Below, one piece after another: positions 39,738-49,563 of a DNA stretch of 64,000 nt (positions are counted from its first letter, which is position 1; each line of letters starts with the position of its first letter). A program made the position numbers and the translations under genes. The notes beneath the pieces are model-generated. The model did not search any database. It saw only the letters and a program-made list of their open reading frames with translations, and was not told the origin of the DNA. The stretch covers positions 1 to 64,000 of the forward strand of contig NW_020169302.1 in assembly GCF_000988165.1 (NCBI RefSeq), given 5' to 3'. This DNA comes from Vairimorpha ceranae. Taxonomy: Eukaryota; Microsporidia; Nosematidae.

Positions 39738-41195
39738 ATGAATTCGAAAATTTTATCTGATTGGAATGTTGAGCCAAAAATGACCTACAGGAAAGTAGTT
39801 GGTGTCAATGGTCCTCTAGTAATTTTAGACGACATAGACTACCTAAAATATGCGGAAATAGTTAATCTTACTCTGGCAGATGGGACAAACAAACAAGGAC
39901 AGGTTTTAGAAGTACAAGGAAAAAAGGCAGTTGTTCAGGTATTTGAAGGAACAGCGGGAATTGATGTTAAAAAAACACACGTTACATTTACAGGACATAC
40001 TTTAAAAATGCCTGTTTCTGAAGATATGTTGGGGAGAGTGTTTAATGGTAGTGGAATACCAATTGATGGTGGATGCAATGTAATAGCCAGTGACTATCTT
40101 GACATACAAGGACAACCTCTTAATCCAATAGTAAGAACATATCCTGAAGAAATGATTCAGACAGGTATATCGTCTATAGATGTTATGAATTCTATTGCCA
40201 GAGGACAAAAGATTCCAATTTTTAGTGGATCGGGGTTACCTCACAACGAAGTGGCAGCTCAGATATGTAGACAAGCTGGCCTTGTTAAAAAGAAAGATGT
40301 CAAGGATATGAGTGATGAAAATTTTGCAATAATTTTTGCTGCAATGGGAGTTAACCAAGAAACAGCAAAATTTTTTAAAAATAGTTTTGATGAAACCGGA
40401 AGCTCTGAACGTACAGCTTTATTTTTAAATCTTGCGAATGATCCTACAATTGAGCGTATTATTACTCCAAGATTGGCACTGACCGCTGCAGAATATCTTG
40501 CTTATGAAAGAGAAATGCATGTTTTAGTTATATTGACTGATATGAGCTCATATGCAGATTCGTTAAGAGAAGTTAGTGCTGCTAGAGAAGAAGTTCCTGG
40601 TAGAAGAGGATATCCTGGTTATATGTATACTGATTTGAGTACTATTTACGAAAGAGCGGGAAGAATAGATGGTAAAAATGGATCTATCACACAAATTCCT
40701 ATTTTAACAATGCCTAATGATGATATTACTCATCCAATACCCGATTTAACTGGATTTATTACTGAAGGACAGATTTATATTGACAGGCAGTTACACAACA
40801 GACAAATTTATCCACCTATTAATGTATTGCCATCGTTGTCTAGATTAATGAAAAGTGCTATTGGTGAGAATATGACACGAAAAGACCATTCTGATGTATC
40901 TAATCAACTTTATGCTAAATATGCGATTGGTAAAGACGCACAAAGCATGAAAGCAGTAGTCGGTGAAGAGTCTTTATCTTATGAAGACAAGTTATCTATT
41001 GAATTTAAAGAATCTTTTGATAAAGAATTTGTATCGCAAGGTTATGATGAATGTAGAACAATTGATCAGTCTCTTGATCTTGCCTGGAATTTACTTAAAA
41101 TTTATCCACGCGAAATGTTAAATAGAATTCCTGCTAAAATTTTAGATGAGTTTCATTCAGTGCCACCTTCTGATGTTCAACTAAATGATGATTAA
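39738..41195 (+). CDS. VMA2: V-type ATPase subunit B
   Basis: Subunit B is the non-catalytic nucleotide-binding subunit of the V1 ring, which acidifies vacuolar compartments. The 485 residues match the family closely: [26 protein letters not shown] [37 protein letters not shown] (the family's degenerate P-loop), [40 protein letters not shown] and [16 protein letters not shown]. The start follows ATCCCTCAAAAAA; the family N-terminus is usually about 20 residues longer, so it is slightly trimmed. Confidence 0.96.
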   Translation: MNSKILSDWNVEPKMTYRKVVGVNGPLVILDDIDYLKYAEIVNLTLADGTNKQGQVLEVQGKKAVVQVFEGTAGIDVKKTHVTFTGHTLKMPVSEDMLGRVFNGSGIPIDGGCNVIASDYLDIQGQPLNPIVRTYPEEMIQTGISSIDVMNSIARGQKIPIFSGSGLPHNEVAAQICRQAGLVKKKDVKDMSDENFAIIFAAMGVNQETAKFFKNSFDETGSSERTALFLNLANDPTIERIITPRLALTAAEYLAYEREMHVLVILTDMSSYADSLREVSAAREEVPGRRGYPGYMYTDLSTIYERAGRIDGKNGSITQIPILTMPNDDITHPIPDLTGFITEGQIYIDRQLHNRQIYPPINVLPSLSRLMKSAIGENMTRKDHSDVSNQLYAKYAIGKDAQSMKAVVGEESLSYEDKLSIEFKESFDKEFVSQGYDECRTIDQSLDLAWNLLKIYPREMLNRIPAKILDEFHSVPPSDVQLNDD

Positions 41196-41470
41196 ATAAA
41201 TTTTTAAATATTTATGAGCATTAACGCACCTTGAATAATCATATTTTAAAGTTAATACTAAAATTTTCTTAATTTTGTTTTTTTAAAAAATAATTGTTAA
41301 TTTTTAATAATATTTAAATAAGGCGGATTTCTAACTTAAAATTGTCTATATTAGTAACAAATAAAATTTAATCGACAATAATTGTTTAAAAGTGATAATT
41401 ATAATTTTAATTCTTAGTTACAATATAGTCTAGTAAATGTAACTTATGGCTATTATTTTTTTACCCCTAA

Positions 41471-41836
41471 ATGTCTGATTCAAAAAAACGTAAAGCGCTT
41501 GATCAATTGTCACCCTATTCTCAACAAGAAGAAGAAACAGTTAATCAGACTAACGAAGTTACATCTCAGCCGGTTGAACGGCCAAGAAGACGGGCCAGGG
41601 CCAATATTACTAAATTAAAAGGTACTATTGGTGAAACTAGCACACTTAAAGGAATACTTCCCTCTTTTTCAATATTATCTCAGCCAGAAAATGAAGATAA
41701 GATTAGTGGATTGAATAGATGCTTTTTAAATGCAGTTACAAGAGTTGTAAAAAAGCAATCTAACAAAGACTTAAGAGACTTGTTCAAGCAATACGAACTG
41801 TTTATTAACAAGATTATTGAGAATAATTACCAATAA
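41471..41836 (+). CDS. Nup2/Nup50-like small nucleoporin
   Basis: The 121-residue protein has an N-terminal KKRKALDQLS basic patch, a basic stretch RPRRRARANITKLKG, and a C-terminal helix LNRCFLNAVTRVVKKQSNKD then LFKQYELFINKI. The basic RRRxA block and the C-terminal helix (LNxxFxxxV...DLRPLFxxYELYIKxI in yeast Nup2) occur in the same order in the Nup2/Nup50 N-terminal domain, which binds importin alpha at the nuclear basket. The FG region and the Ran-binding domain are absent, so this would be a minimal form. TACCCCTAA precedes the ATG. The assignment rests on short motifs. Confidence 0.5.
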   Translation: MSDSKKRKALDQLSPYSQQEEETVNQTNEVTSQPVERPRRRARANITKLKGTIGETSTLKGILPSFSILSQPENEDKISGLNRCFLNAVTRVVKKQSNKDLRDLFKQYELFINKIIENNYQ

Positions 41837-42756
41837 GTAACCTGTTATTGCGCTTTAGTTTATAGAAATAAAAATACTGAGGTAAATAATACTATTTTTG
41901 TTACATATATTTTTCGGTAGATTCTGCCATCAATTTATTTTTTTGAACAATTAATACTGTTCGGTTTATTTTTATGCATTGAATTTACCTGCGCGCAAGT
42001 CTACTTAAACTTTTAATACAATTATCATAATTTACCATAAAGGAACAACTGTAATAATAAACTTGCATTATCCTTAGTTTTTTTATATTTGCAAAAATTC
42101 TATTTAAATGGAAAAATTTAAAAATAAATGATTTTTTTTGACTTAAAGTTTCACTCAAATTTAATTCTAATATCTCAAAAAAATGCACAAACTTTTTTGT
42201 GTCTGTTTTTAAACTCCATAGAAAAATATAAGTTGAAATAAAAATTATTTATATTGAGGATATTTTGAAATCTAATTATTAAAGGCCTATATAAGAAAAT
42301 ACGACAATGATTATTGTGATACTGACAACTATTATTACTAAGCTTAATCTTAAAAACGTTATTTATTGCAAATTAAATTGAATAACATTAAGTTTAACAT
42401 CCTTTTGCAAATAAATATCATAATTTTTGAAATAAATAATCACAGTCTCATTTCTTAAAAAAATTTACATTTTAAAAAGTTATTTGTTAATGCACATTAA
42501 GGCTAGATTCGTATTTAATGCACATATGATAGTCTAGAAAGATTTCATTAGACCTTAGAATTTTTAACATAAAATATATATTTAAATTAAAGTCTAAGAT
42601 AAGCGTATTGTCGTGTTTTAAATGCATATAAACACATTTTACTAATTTACCTATCGATTCTATTGCTTATTGTTATTGGTAAATAAAATATTCATACTAA
42701 TTAATGTTTTTTTATTGGTTTTTCTCTGTATTTAAATTTTTATTAAAACTACAGAA
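41837..42756. other. Long spacer (about 0.9 kb)
   Basis: AT-rich, with no supported gene. A 67-codon minus-strand frame at 41985-42188 is biased in composition, has no start motif and is not believed. Confidence 0.4.
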
Positions 42757-44229
42757 ATGAAAATATGCTTAATAGTTTTAGATGGTTGGGGTCATAACTT
42801 AAAGCCTAAACAAAAGGATGCCATACAAGATGCAAACTGTAAAAACATGCGTTTTTTATCTAAAAAATATTTAAGCTATTTAATTCATGCTAGTGGTAAA
42901 TACGTTGGATTACATGAAGGCTGTATGGGAAATTCCGAAGTAGGACATCTGACAATTGGTTCTGGTCGCGTAGTCAAACAAAATATTATTTTGATTGATG
43001 AGGCATTCTCATCAGGTTCTATTAAAGAAAACCTTAGATCTCTTATAGCACTAAATAAAAAAAGATTACACTTAATCGGGTTGGTGAGTGATGGTGGCAT
43101 ACATTCTCATGTAAACCATTTAATAGGACTAATAAACACACTTAGTAAAAATTTTGAAGAAATTTTTGTTCATTGTATTTCAGATGGGCGCGATACAGCA
43201 CCTTACGCTTTTACTGAATATTTAGATTGTATACTTACAAATTGTTTGGATTCGCAGAATTACAGTATTGCTTCAGTAGGGGGAAGATTTTACGCCATGG
43301 ATCGTGATAATAATGAAGATAGAATAAATAAGTATTTTAATACATTGACCTCAGAAAAAGAATTTGATAACATTAAAAATTATATTAAAGATCAATATAA
43401 CAAAGGATATAACGATGAAAATATTGTTCCTGCATTATTTAGTACAAAAGGAAGAATTCAAAAAGATGATCTTATATTATTTTTTAATTTTCGTGCTGAT
43501 AGAATGCGGCAGATTACGAAAAAATTTATAAATGAAAAATATAATTTGTTTACATTTACCGAATATGAAAAAGGCTTGACTCAAAATGTTATCTTTAAAC
43601 CTAGTAAAGTTATAAATACACTCTCCGATATTCTTGAAAAGAATGGTATTGAACAAGTTCACATTGCTGAAACAGAAAAGTATGCGCATGTAACCTATTT
43701 TTTCAATGGTGGAACAGAAAAAAAGCATAAATTTGAAGATAGAAAAATTGTTGAATCAAAAAAGGTTAAATCTTTTGCAGAAAATCCTAAAATGTCATCA
43801 GAAAATATTGCTAACGAAATAATTACAAGTATTACAGAAAATAAACAATTTATTGTAGCAAATTTCGCAGCACCAGATATGGTAGGACATACAGGAGATT
43901 ATAACGCAACAGTAAAAGCCGTTGAGTGCGTTGATGATCAAATTGGTAAAATTTATAATCAATGTTTATTGCACAATTACGTTTTAATAATAACGGCAGA
44001 CCATGGCAATGCAGAAATTATGTTTGATGAAATACAAAATTTAGTCAGTAAAAAACATACAAGCAATAAAGTTCCATTTATTGTAACAATACCCAAAGAA
44101 AGAACAAAAAATAATACCGATTGGGGCTATGAAAACTCTGAATATTCATTAGCTGATGTTGCGCCTACAATATTATCACTATTTGGCATTGAGCCACCCC
44201 AAGAATTTACAGGAAAGCCAATTGTATAA
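42757..44229 (+). CDS. 2,3-bisphosphoglycerate-independent phosphoglycerate mutase
   Basis: Cofactor-independent mutase interconverts 3- and 2-phosphoglycerate in glycolysis. The 490 residues belong to the alkaline-phosphatase superfamily: CLIVLDGWGHN (first metal Asp), CMGNSEVGHLTIGSGRV with the phospho-Ser near residue 60, VHCISDGRDTAPYAF, GGRFYAMDRDN, FFNFRADRMRQI, HVTYFFNGG, NFAAPDMVGHTGD and ITADHGNAE. The length is slightly below bacterial iPGM (about 510). No C-run motif is present; the ATG is preceded by ACTACAGAA, resembling the GPDH start. Confidence 0.96.
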   Translation: MKICLIVLDGWGHNLKPKQKDAIQDANCKNMRFLSKKYLSYLIHASGKYVGLHEGCMGNSEVGHLTIGSGRVVKQNIILIDEAFSSGSIKENLRSLIALNKKRLHLIGLVSDGGIHSHVNHLIGLINTLSKNFEEIFVHCISDGRDTAPYAFTEYLDCILTNCLDSQNYSIASVGGRFYAMDRDNNEDRINKYFNTLTSEKEFDNIKNYIKDQYNKGYNDENIVPALFSTKGRIQKDDLILFFNFRADRMRQITKKFINEKYNLFTFTEYEKGLTQNVIFKPSKVINTLSDILEKNGIEQVHIAETEKYAHVTYFFNGGTEKKHKFEDRKIVESKKVKSFAENPKMSSENIANEIITSITENKQFIVANFAAPDMVGHTGDYNATVKAVECVDDQIGKIYNQCLLHNYVLIITADHGNAEIMFDEIQNLVSKKHTSNKVPFIVTIPKERTKNNTDWGYENSEYSLADVAPTILSLFGIEPPQEFTGKPIV

Positions 44230-44290
44230 AATTAAAAAACAACTTTAAACTTATTCCAAAAAAAAATATCAATTTATTAAAAAAATGGTA

Positions 44291-45349
44291 TTATAATAAT
44301 TTACTAAAAGCACACACACATCCAATAATAAAAGCTTCTATATGATATATACCTTTTGTACCTTGTCTTAATCTTTCTTCATAAATTAAGGCTAAATCAA
44401 CAATTTTCATTCTTGTAATTTCTGATTCTTTAATTACAAATCTTTTATAAAGCTCCATTAAAATACAATGTGCTGTTATACAAGAATTAATAAGAACATA
44501 AAGTTTTTTACGAACTTCAATTATAGTTTCTGTTTTATGTGATCTACGAACCAATGCTGAAATTTCATCCATTACAACTTCCCATTCCAATTTTACATGA
44601 TTTAAATCAAGTTTCAATCTCTTATTAACTTCCTCTGAGTGCTTAAGATATAAAATTTCTAACAAACCAAGGGCCCTTCGCATGTTTCCATCAGAAATTT
44701 TTATAATCTGTTCAATATTTTGTTCATTAATATTTATGTTTTCTGCTGTTACAATATTTTTTATATGATTTTTTATTTCCTGTGGCTTAAAACCTCTGAT
44801 TCTTACAAAAACACATCGACTTCTTATTGGTTCAATGATTTTTGAGAGTTGTGAACAAATAAGTATTATTCTAAAACATTCAGAATATACTTCTATAGTT
44901 CGACGAAGCGCTGCTTGTGCCTCATGTGAAAGATCATGCGCTGCCGATATAATGACAAATTTAATGGAAGGCGTTTTTTTGGTGCTAAAAAAAGACATTA
45001 CAGGTCTACTTTGTGCCATTTCTTTAATTATTGATTGTATTATAACTTTATCTTGGAAATTATAATCGGATGGAGAGATTTCAATAAATTCATTGGCTTC
45101 TAAAAAATTAACTTCAATCATTCTACTGCCTGCTTTGACTTCACTTGTACGTACATTAGGCACAGATATTTGTCCAAAAAGATGTTTAATCAAATTGTAA
45201 GCAATTAATTTCTTGCCGCTTCCCGACTTTCCGTGAAAAATCAGATGTGGAATATTATGTATGTTGTATTTTTGCAAAATAGAAATAATTTCTGTGTGGT
45301 CAGTCATTGAATTAAAATCTCGAGGTTTATATTTTTCTAACCATAACAT
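44291..45349 (-). CDS. RFC5: Replication factor C subunit, yeast Rfc5 / human RFC3 type
   Basis: A clamp-loader subunit that places PCNA on primed DNA. The 352 residues start LWLEKYKPRDFNSM and have Walker A FHGKSGSGKKLIAYN. The GKK in place of GKT is typical of this subunit. EISPSDYNFQDKVIIQ matches EVNPSDAGxxDRVVIQ of human RFC3, followed by QAALRRTIE and IRSRCVFVRI (SRC motif). The Walker B position reads ISAAHDL, without the acidic pair, which fits a non-catalytic role. AACCCAAA precedes the ATG. It is convergent with iPGM and divergent from RRP8. Confidence 0.9.
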   Translation of the reverse strand: MLWLEKYKPRDFNSMTDHTEIISILQKYNIHNIPHLIFHGKSGSGKKLIAYNLIKHLFGQISVPNVRTSEVKAGSRMIEVNFLEANEFIEISPSDYNFQDKVIIQSIIKEMAQSRPVMSFFSTKKTPSIKFVIISAAHDLSHEAQAALRRTIEVYSECFRIILICSQLSKIIEPIRSRCVFVRIRGFKPQEIKNHIKNIVTAENININEQNIEQIIKISDGNMRRALGLLEILYLKHSEEVNKRLKLDLNHVKLEWEVVMDEISALVRRSHKTETIIEVRKKLYVLINSCITAHCILMELYKRFVIKESEITRMKIVDLALIYEERLRQGTKGIYHIEAFIIGCVCAFSKLL

Positions 45350-45383
45350 TTTGGGTTCAAAATAATTTTTTTTTCAATACCCC
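45350..45383. promoter_or_regulatory. 34-bp bidirectional promoter region, RFC subunit / RRP8
   Basis: Start codons on opposite strands lie 34 bases apart. Both have a C-run on their own strand: AACCCAAA before the RFC start and TACCCC abutting the RRP8 start. Confidence 0.7.
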
Positions 45384-46013
45384 ATGAAATTTATTGAAAA
45401 GCTTGAAAATCGACTTCTTGGTAGTAAGTTTAGATTGTTGAATGATAAGCTATACAAAAATAGAAAGATTAATGACAATGACATGAAAGATTATTACAAG
45501 TATTATGAATACCAAATTAGAAAATGGCCAGTAAATCCGTTAGATTTGATTATTAAAAAAATTGAAGACAAGAATAAAGAAGCAGTTATAGCAGATTTGG
45601 GATGTGGAGTAGGAAAAATAAGTCAGACTTTCAAAAATGTTTTTTCTTTTGATGCATTTCCAATTAATAAGAATATTATTAAAGCTGATATTTCTGCGCT
45701 CCCTTTAGATGATAAAAAGATTGATGTTGTAGTGTGTTGTTTAAGTTTGATGATGGATTATATTTCTAAAGTTTTATTAGAAGTATCGAGAATATTAAAA
45801 ATAGATGGGATTTTTTATTTGGCAGAAGTAAAAAGTCGTGTTAATAGTGTTAATTATTTTTGTAAACAGCTAGAACAATTTGGTTTTTCTATCTTAAATT
45901 GTGATACATCTAATACGCATTTTGTTATTATAGAACTTAAGAAAGATAAAGATTTTTGTAAAAAGAAGATACCAAAAGTTTTATTGAAGCCTTGCAGTTA
46001 CAAAAAAAGATAA
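45384..46013 (+). CDS. RRP8: rRNA methyltransferase RRP8
   Basis: RRP8 methylates adenine N1 in the large-subunit rRNA in the nucleolus. The 209 residues have the family start FRLLNDKLY, YHxGY-like YYKYYEYQIRKWPVNPLDLI, and the SAM site VIADLGCGVGKISQ. SALPLDDKKIDVVVCCLSLM (the RRP8 D-x-x-V-FCLSLM block) and FYLAEVKSRV follow. The long basic N-terminal extension of yeast RRP8 is missing, leaving essentially the catalytic core. TACCCC abuts the ATG. The ING gene follows 15 bases after the stop. Confidence 0.9.
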   Translation: MKFIEKLENRLLGSKFRLLNDKLYKNRKINDNDMKDYYKYYEYQIRKWPVNPLDLIIKKIEDKNKEAVIADLGCGVGKISQTFKNVFSFDAFPINKNIIKADISALPLDDKKIDVVVCCLSLMMDYISKVLLEVSRILKIDGIFYLAEVKSRVNSVNYFCKQLEQFGFSILNCDTSNTHFVIIELKKDKDFCKKKIPKVLLKPCSYKKR

Positions 46014-46028
46014 TTTTTTTCACCCCTT

Positions 46029-46562
46029 ATGAATATTTTTGAAACTTATGATAAGCTGATAGAAAATATTCAACAAATTCCTCTTGATGTTTATCTTTTT
46101 ATTCGTAAAAATACAAGAATTAATTTAAAATTAGATAAGTTAATAAATAAATATAATAAGCTTTTAAAGTATACTTATAGAGGATACAGTGTAGATGAAG
46201 AAAAAATAAAAAAGTTGTCTACAAAAATTTTTAAGTTAAGAAAAGTTCTTATAGATTCTTCTGACGTTTTAAAAAAAGTGCTTTTGGATTTACAAGAAAA
46301 AAGTGATAAAATTTGCAACATGAATTATGAAAATAATTTATTACCGAAATTAGATATTGAGAATATTAATAGAATAGTAAAAGTTGGACGTTATAAAGAA
46401 CATGGACCATACTATTGTATTTGCAAACAGAAAGCATATGACAATATGATTGCTTGTAATAATACCAATTGTAGAATAAAATGGTTTCATTTTGTATGTG
46501 CAGGAATCACTCTGCCACCGAAAAGTGTATGGTATTGTACTGAATGTAAGAAGATGAAATAA
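46029..46562 (+). CDS. ING-family PHD-finger protein (Yng2-like)
   Basis: ING proteins tether histone acetyltransferase or deacetylase complexes to H3K4me3. Residues 1-100 are the helical ING dimerisation domain (IPLDVYLFIRKNTRINLKLD). Residues 133-175 are a canonical ING PHD finger: YCICKQKAYDNMIACNNTNC, WFHFVCAG, WYCTEC. The 177-residue size is close to the smallest yeast ING proteins. CACCCCTT abuts the ATG, and the spacer after RRP8 is only 15 bases, so its promoter element overlaps the RRP8 3' end. Confidence 0.88.
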   Translation: MNIFETYDKLIENIQQIPLDVYLFIRKNTRINLKLDKLINKYNKLLKYTYRGYSVDEEKIKKLSTKIFKLRKVLIDSSDVLKKVLLDLQEKSDKICNMNYENNLLPKLDIENINRIVKVGRYKEHGPYYCICKQKAYDNMIACNNTNCRIKWFHFVCAGITLPPKSVWYCTECKKMK

Positions 46563-46600
46563 TATAAATTTAATAAACAGTTTATTTTGATTTTGTTTGT

Positions 46601-47245
46601 TTAAACAAGTAAAATAAAATAACTCAATAAGATTAAAATTATTAATTTAAGAAAAAAATTATCTTCAAGGTTGTGTATTACTAATCTTCTATTAGGCGTA
46701 TATCTATAAAAACTTCTGTATAATATATTGTTTAGTATCGTAAACTCGTCATTGTTGTGATGCCAAAAAAAATTATTAGGATCATGCATAAAGCTACTAT
46801 TTGTAAAAATATTATTTTGGTTAATATTCCATTCTCGTAAATTAAACTGTGTGCTAAATGTTGATTTTAATGAATTATCATATTCTTGTCTTTTTTTGGT
46901 GTTACTAAGAATTACATACGCCTTATGAAGGATTCTAGAAACAGAATTTGACTCTTTCATTTTCGTTCTATCAGGATGATATTTGCTTATTAATTTTGTG
47001 TATGAATCTCTTATTTCTTTTTGTGTTGCATCTTGTTTAAGATTTAGAATATCGTAATATTTATTTTCTTCTTTTTTAAGAAATTCACAAAGTTCTTTAT
47101 AAAGATCATATTTCTTTTTGGCTTTATTTAGTTCTTCTTTAGAAGTCTGCGTTTGTGTGACATTATGATATTTTTTATAATTCTGATAGTATTCAGCATA
47201 ATTCCCTGCTGACAGACATTTGTCTCCTTCAATCTTGTGGTCCAT
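46601..47245 (-). CDS. Tail-anchored J-domain protein (DnaJB12/Hlj1-like)
   Basis: Residues about 62-123 form a J-domain (YYDILNLKQDATQKEIRDSY, ISKYHPDRTK with HPD intact, VILSNTKKRQEYD), which stimulates Hsp70. The C-terminus is a single hydrophobic helix (FFLKLIILILLSYFILLV) ending the protein, so it should sit in a membrane with the J-domain in the cytosol, as ER J-proteins such as Hlj1 do. The first 60 residues are helical and charged. AACCCCT precedes the ATG. It is convergent with the ING gene (38 bases between stops). Confidence 0.85.
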   Translation of the reverse strand: MDHKIEGDKCLSAGNYAEYYQNYKKYHNVTQTQTSKEELNKAKKKYDLYKELCEFLKKEENKYYDILNLKQDATQKEIRDSYTKLISKYHPDRTKMKESNSVSRILHKAYVILSNTKKRQEYDNSLKSTFSTQFNLREWNINQNNIFTNSSFMHDPNNFFWHHNNDEFTILNNILYRSFYRYTPNRRLVIHNLEDNFFLKLIILILLSYFILLV

Positions 47246-47978
47246 AGGGGTTAAATTTAATATTAAGTTTCTAAATGTTTAAAAAACCAATAATATTAAA
47301 AACAAAGTTTTAGAAATTCCATTGTATCAATAATTAAAAACTTTACCAAATTATAAGTTGGAAATTTTAATGTTACTATAAAGTTTTAGTATAGATATAA
47401 ATACTTTGTTAAGTAGCAATTTTGCTGATTTTAAATATGTGTAATTGAAAGTTGGTTATATCTTTTTTAGATGCATGGATTGTTAACTATACAAAAAAAT
47501 ATATTTGATTTAGATTGTAATAAAAGCAATTTTATTTTATAAATAAATACAAGTTAGTTAACTTTTCATGCTAATAATATGTTGAAATTATTAACTTATA
47601 GATAAAACCTTTTCACTTTAAATTTTTGCAAAAAGTTTTATTTATAAATTTATGACATTTTGTAACAATTATATACTATATGAAATCTAGCATTATGCAG
47701 ATTATACATTACTCTATCAATATTTCTTATTTTTAAAAATTGATGATTTTGTAAATGTTTATCAATACTGATTTTAAAATTAACAAATATTATAAAAATA
47801 ACATTGTAATTATCATTTGTTATTTTAGATATCAAAATCTTATTAAATGTATAAATATATTAAACAATTCGATATTATTTTTATTTTTGTAAAATAAAGA
47901 TTTTTCCTGAAACATTTTAAAACATTAATTTTTTATTGAAAAAAAAAATTATTTTAAACCCCCTTCACTTTATCAAGC
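47246..47978. other. Spacer (about 0.7 kb)
   Basis: AT-rich divergent region between the J-protein and PABP genes. It holds the C-run motif of each gene at its edges and nothing else recognised. Confidence 0.45.
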
Positions 47979-49505
47979 ATGGATCAAAATGAGAAAAATA
48001 ATGAAATTTTTGCAACTATTTACGTCGGGGATCTGTCTTCTAAAACTTTAGAATCGGATTTATTTAGAATATTTTCTTCCATTGGAGAAGTGGTAAAAAT
48101 TAAACTTAAAAAAAGGATAGAGCCACTTTCATCATTTGCATTTGTTACATTTGCTAATGGAGATGCTGCCGATAGAGCTATTAAGGAATATAATAATTTT
48201 AGACTTAATAAGAAGAACATAAGGGTATTACCATGCATGGATGAGAAAAGTAAAAGGGAAGATGCTAATTTGATAGTTAAAAATTTACCATCTTCATTTA
48301 CTAATGAAAATTTATATGATACATTTTCTGTTTTTGGAACAATTATTAGTGCTAAAATAGCAACATATGCCGATGGGAAACCTAAGAATTACGGATTTGT
48401 GCAATTTGATAAAAAGAAATCTGCTAAAATGGCTATTAAACATTGTGACGGAGGAAAGCTTGATAATAAGATTATTCAGGTTGAAATATTTGACAAGGAA
48501 AAAAGAAGAAAACAAGAAGAGCAAGCATTAGAAAATAAGCCAGTTAAACTCGAGCCAAAATTTACGAATTGTTTTATCAAAAATTTTCCTGAGTCATTTA
48601 CTGAAAAAGATTTAGAGTCTTTATTGAATAAATATGGAAATATCACTTCTATATATTTTCCACTTAAAGACGGCACTTTTGTTTCTAAGGGCTTCGCATT
48701 TGCTAATTTTGAGTCCCATGAATCTGCACAAAATGCAATCCAGGAGTTACATGGTAAGCAGATTTTTCCTTTTGAAGAAAATTCTTACACTACGAAGCTT
48801 GAACCTTTTTACATTCAAAAGGCACAGAAAAAGGAAGAAAGAGAAGAATATCTTAAAAGGTCTTTTGAACAATTGTCTTTAGAAGGACAAAATATTAAGA
48901 GAAATCTTTATATTACTAATATTCCTGCTTTTATAGAAAAAGATGATATTTTTGAAATTTTTAGTGAGTTTGGTTCAATTGTGTCTTTTTCTATTGGAAT
49001 TGATGCTGTTAATGAACAGAGGAAATATGCTTATGTTTGTTATTCGACATCTGATGAAGCTTTTATTGCTATTGAAAAAGGGAATGAGCTTTTTATTGAC
49101 AATAACAAATTGAACGTTACGTATTTTAAAAACAAAGCAGAAAGAACTAAAGAAAAAATGATGTCATCAATTAATATAAATTCTACGGTACCTTTTATAT
49201 ATAGTTCTCCGCTGAAAATTACACCAAATTCATCTTTCAATTATGAAATGTTTTCTAACCTTTCGACTACTGAAGTTAAAAATAAAAAGCTTTTTGATTT
49301 GGTACTAAAAACAGCTACCAATTTTAAAAATGAATGGGATAAATTAGATGTGAACACGGATGAAGAGTTTGCAAAAAAGATTTCTAACATTTTGACAAAA
49401 AAACCAAAAAATGAAGTGTTAGAGATGGAAGAATATAACGATATTTTAACAAACAACATAAATTACATTATTGAAGAAAAAAAGGAAAAATATAAAAACA
49501 ATTAA
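47979..49505 (+). CDS. PAB1: Poly(A)-binding protein
   Basis: PABP coats mRNA poly(A) tails and supports translation. The 508 residues have four RRMs, at about 11-87 (TIYVGDLSS, FAFVTF), 97-172 (LIVKNLPSSF, YGFVQF), 196-275 (CFIKNFPESF, KGFAFANF) and 307-380 (LYITNIPAFI, YAYVCY). The Pro-rich linker is short. The last 50 residues (FAKKISNILTKKPKNEVLEM then ILTNNINYIIEE) resemble a degenerate MLLE domain without its core motif. A run AACCCCC lies 22 bases before the ATG, further than in most genes here. TRM1 follows on the same strand. Confidence 0.93.
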   Translation: MDQNEKNNEIFATIYVGDLSSKTLESDLFRIFSSIGEVVKIKLKKRIEPLSSFAFVTFANGDAADRAIKEYNNFRLNKKNIRVLPCMDEKSKREDANLIVKNLPSSFTNENLYDTFSVFGTIISAKIATYADGKPKNYGFVQFDKKKSAKMAIKHCDGGKLDNKIIQVEIFDKEKRRKQEEQALENKPVKLEPKFTNCFIKNFPESFTEKDLESLLNKYGNITSIYFPLKDGTFVSKGFAFANFESHESAQNAIQELHGKQIFPFEENSYTTKLEPFYIQKAQKKEEREEYLKRSFEQLSLEGQNIKRNLYITNIPAFIEKDDIFEIFSEFGSIVSFSIGIDAVNEQRKYAYVCYSTSDEAFIAIEKGNELFIDNNKLNVTYFKNKAERTKEKMMSSININSTVPFIYSSPLKITPNSSFNYEMFSNLSTTEVKNKKLFDLVLKTATNFKNEWDKLDVNTDEEFAKKISNILTKKPKNEVLEMEEYNDILTNNINYIIEEKKEKYKNN

Positions 49506-49563
49506 AATATTTACTTAAAAAGTTGAATTTATTTTTACGAATTTTTAATTTTATAGTAACCCT

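Noticed and set aside
41985..42188. 67-codon minus-strand frame in the spacer before iPGM
   Set aside because: Composition is that of AT-rich spacer; no C-run motif, no family, no conserved pattern.
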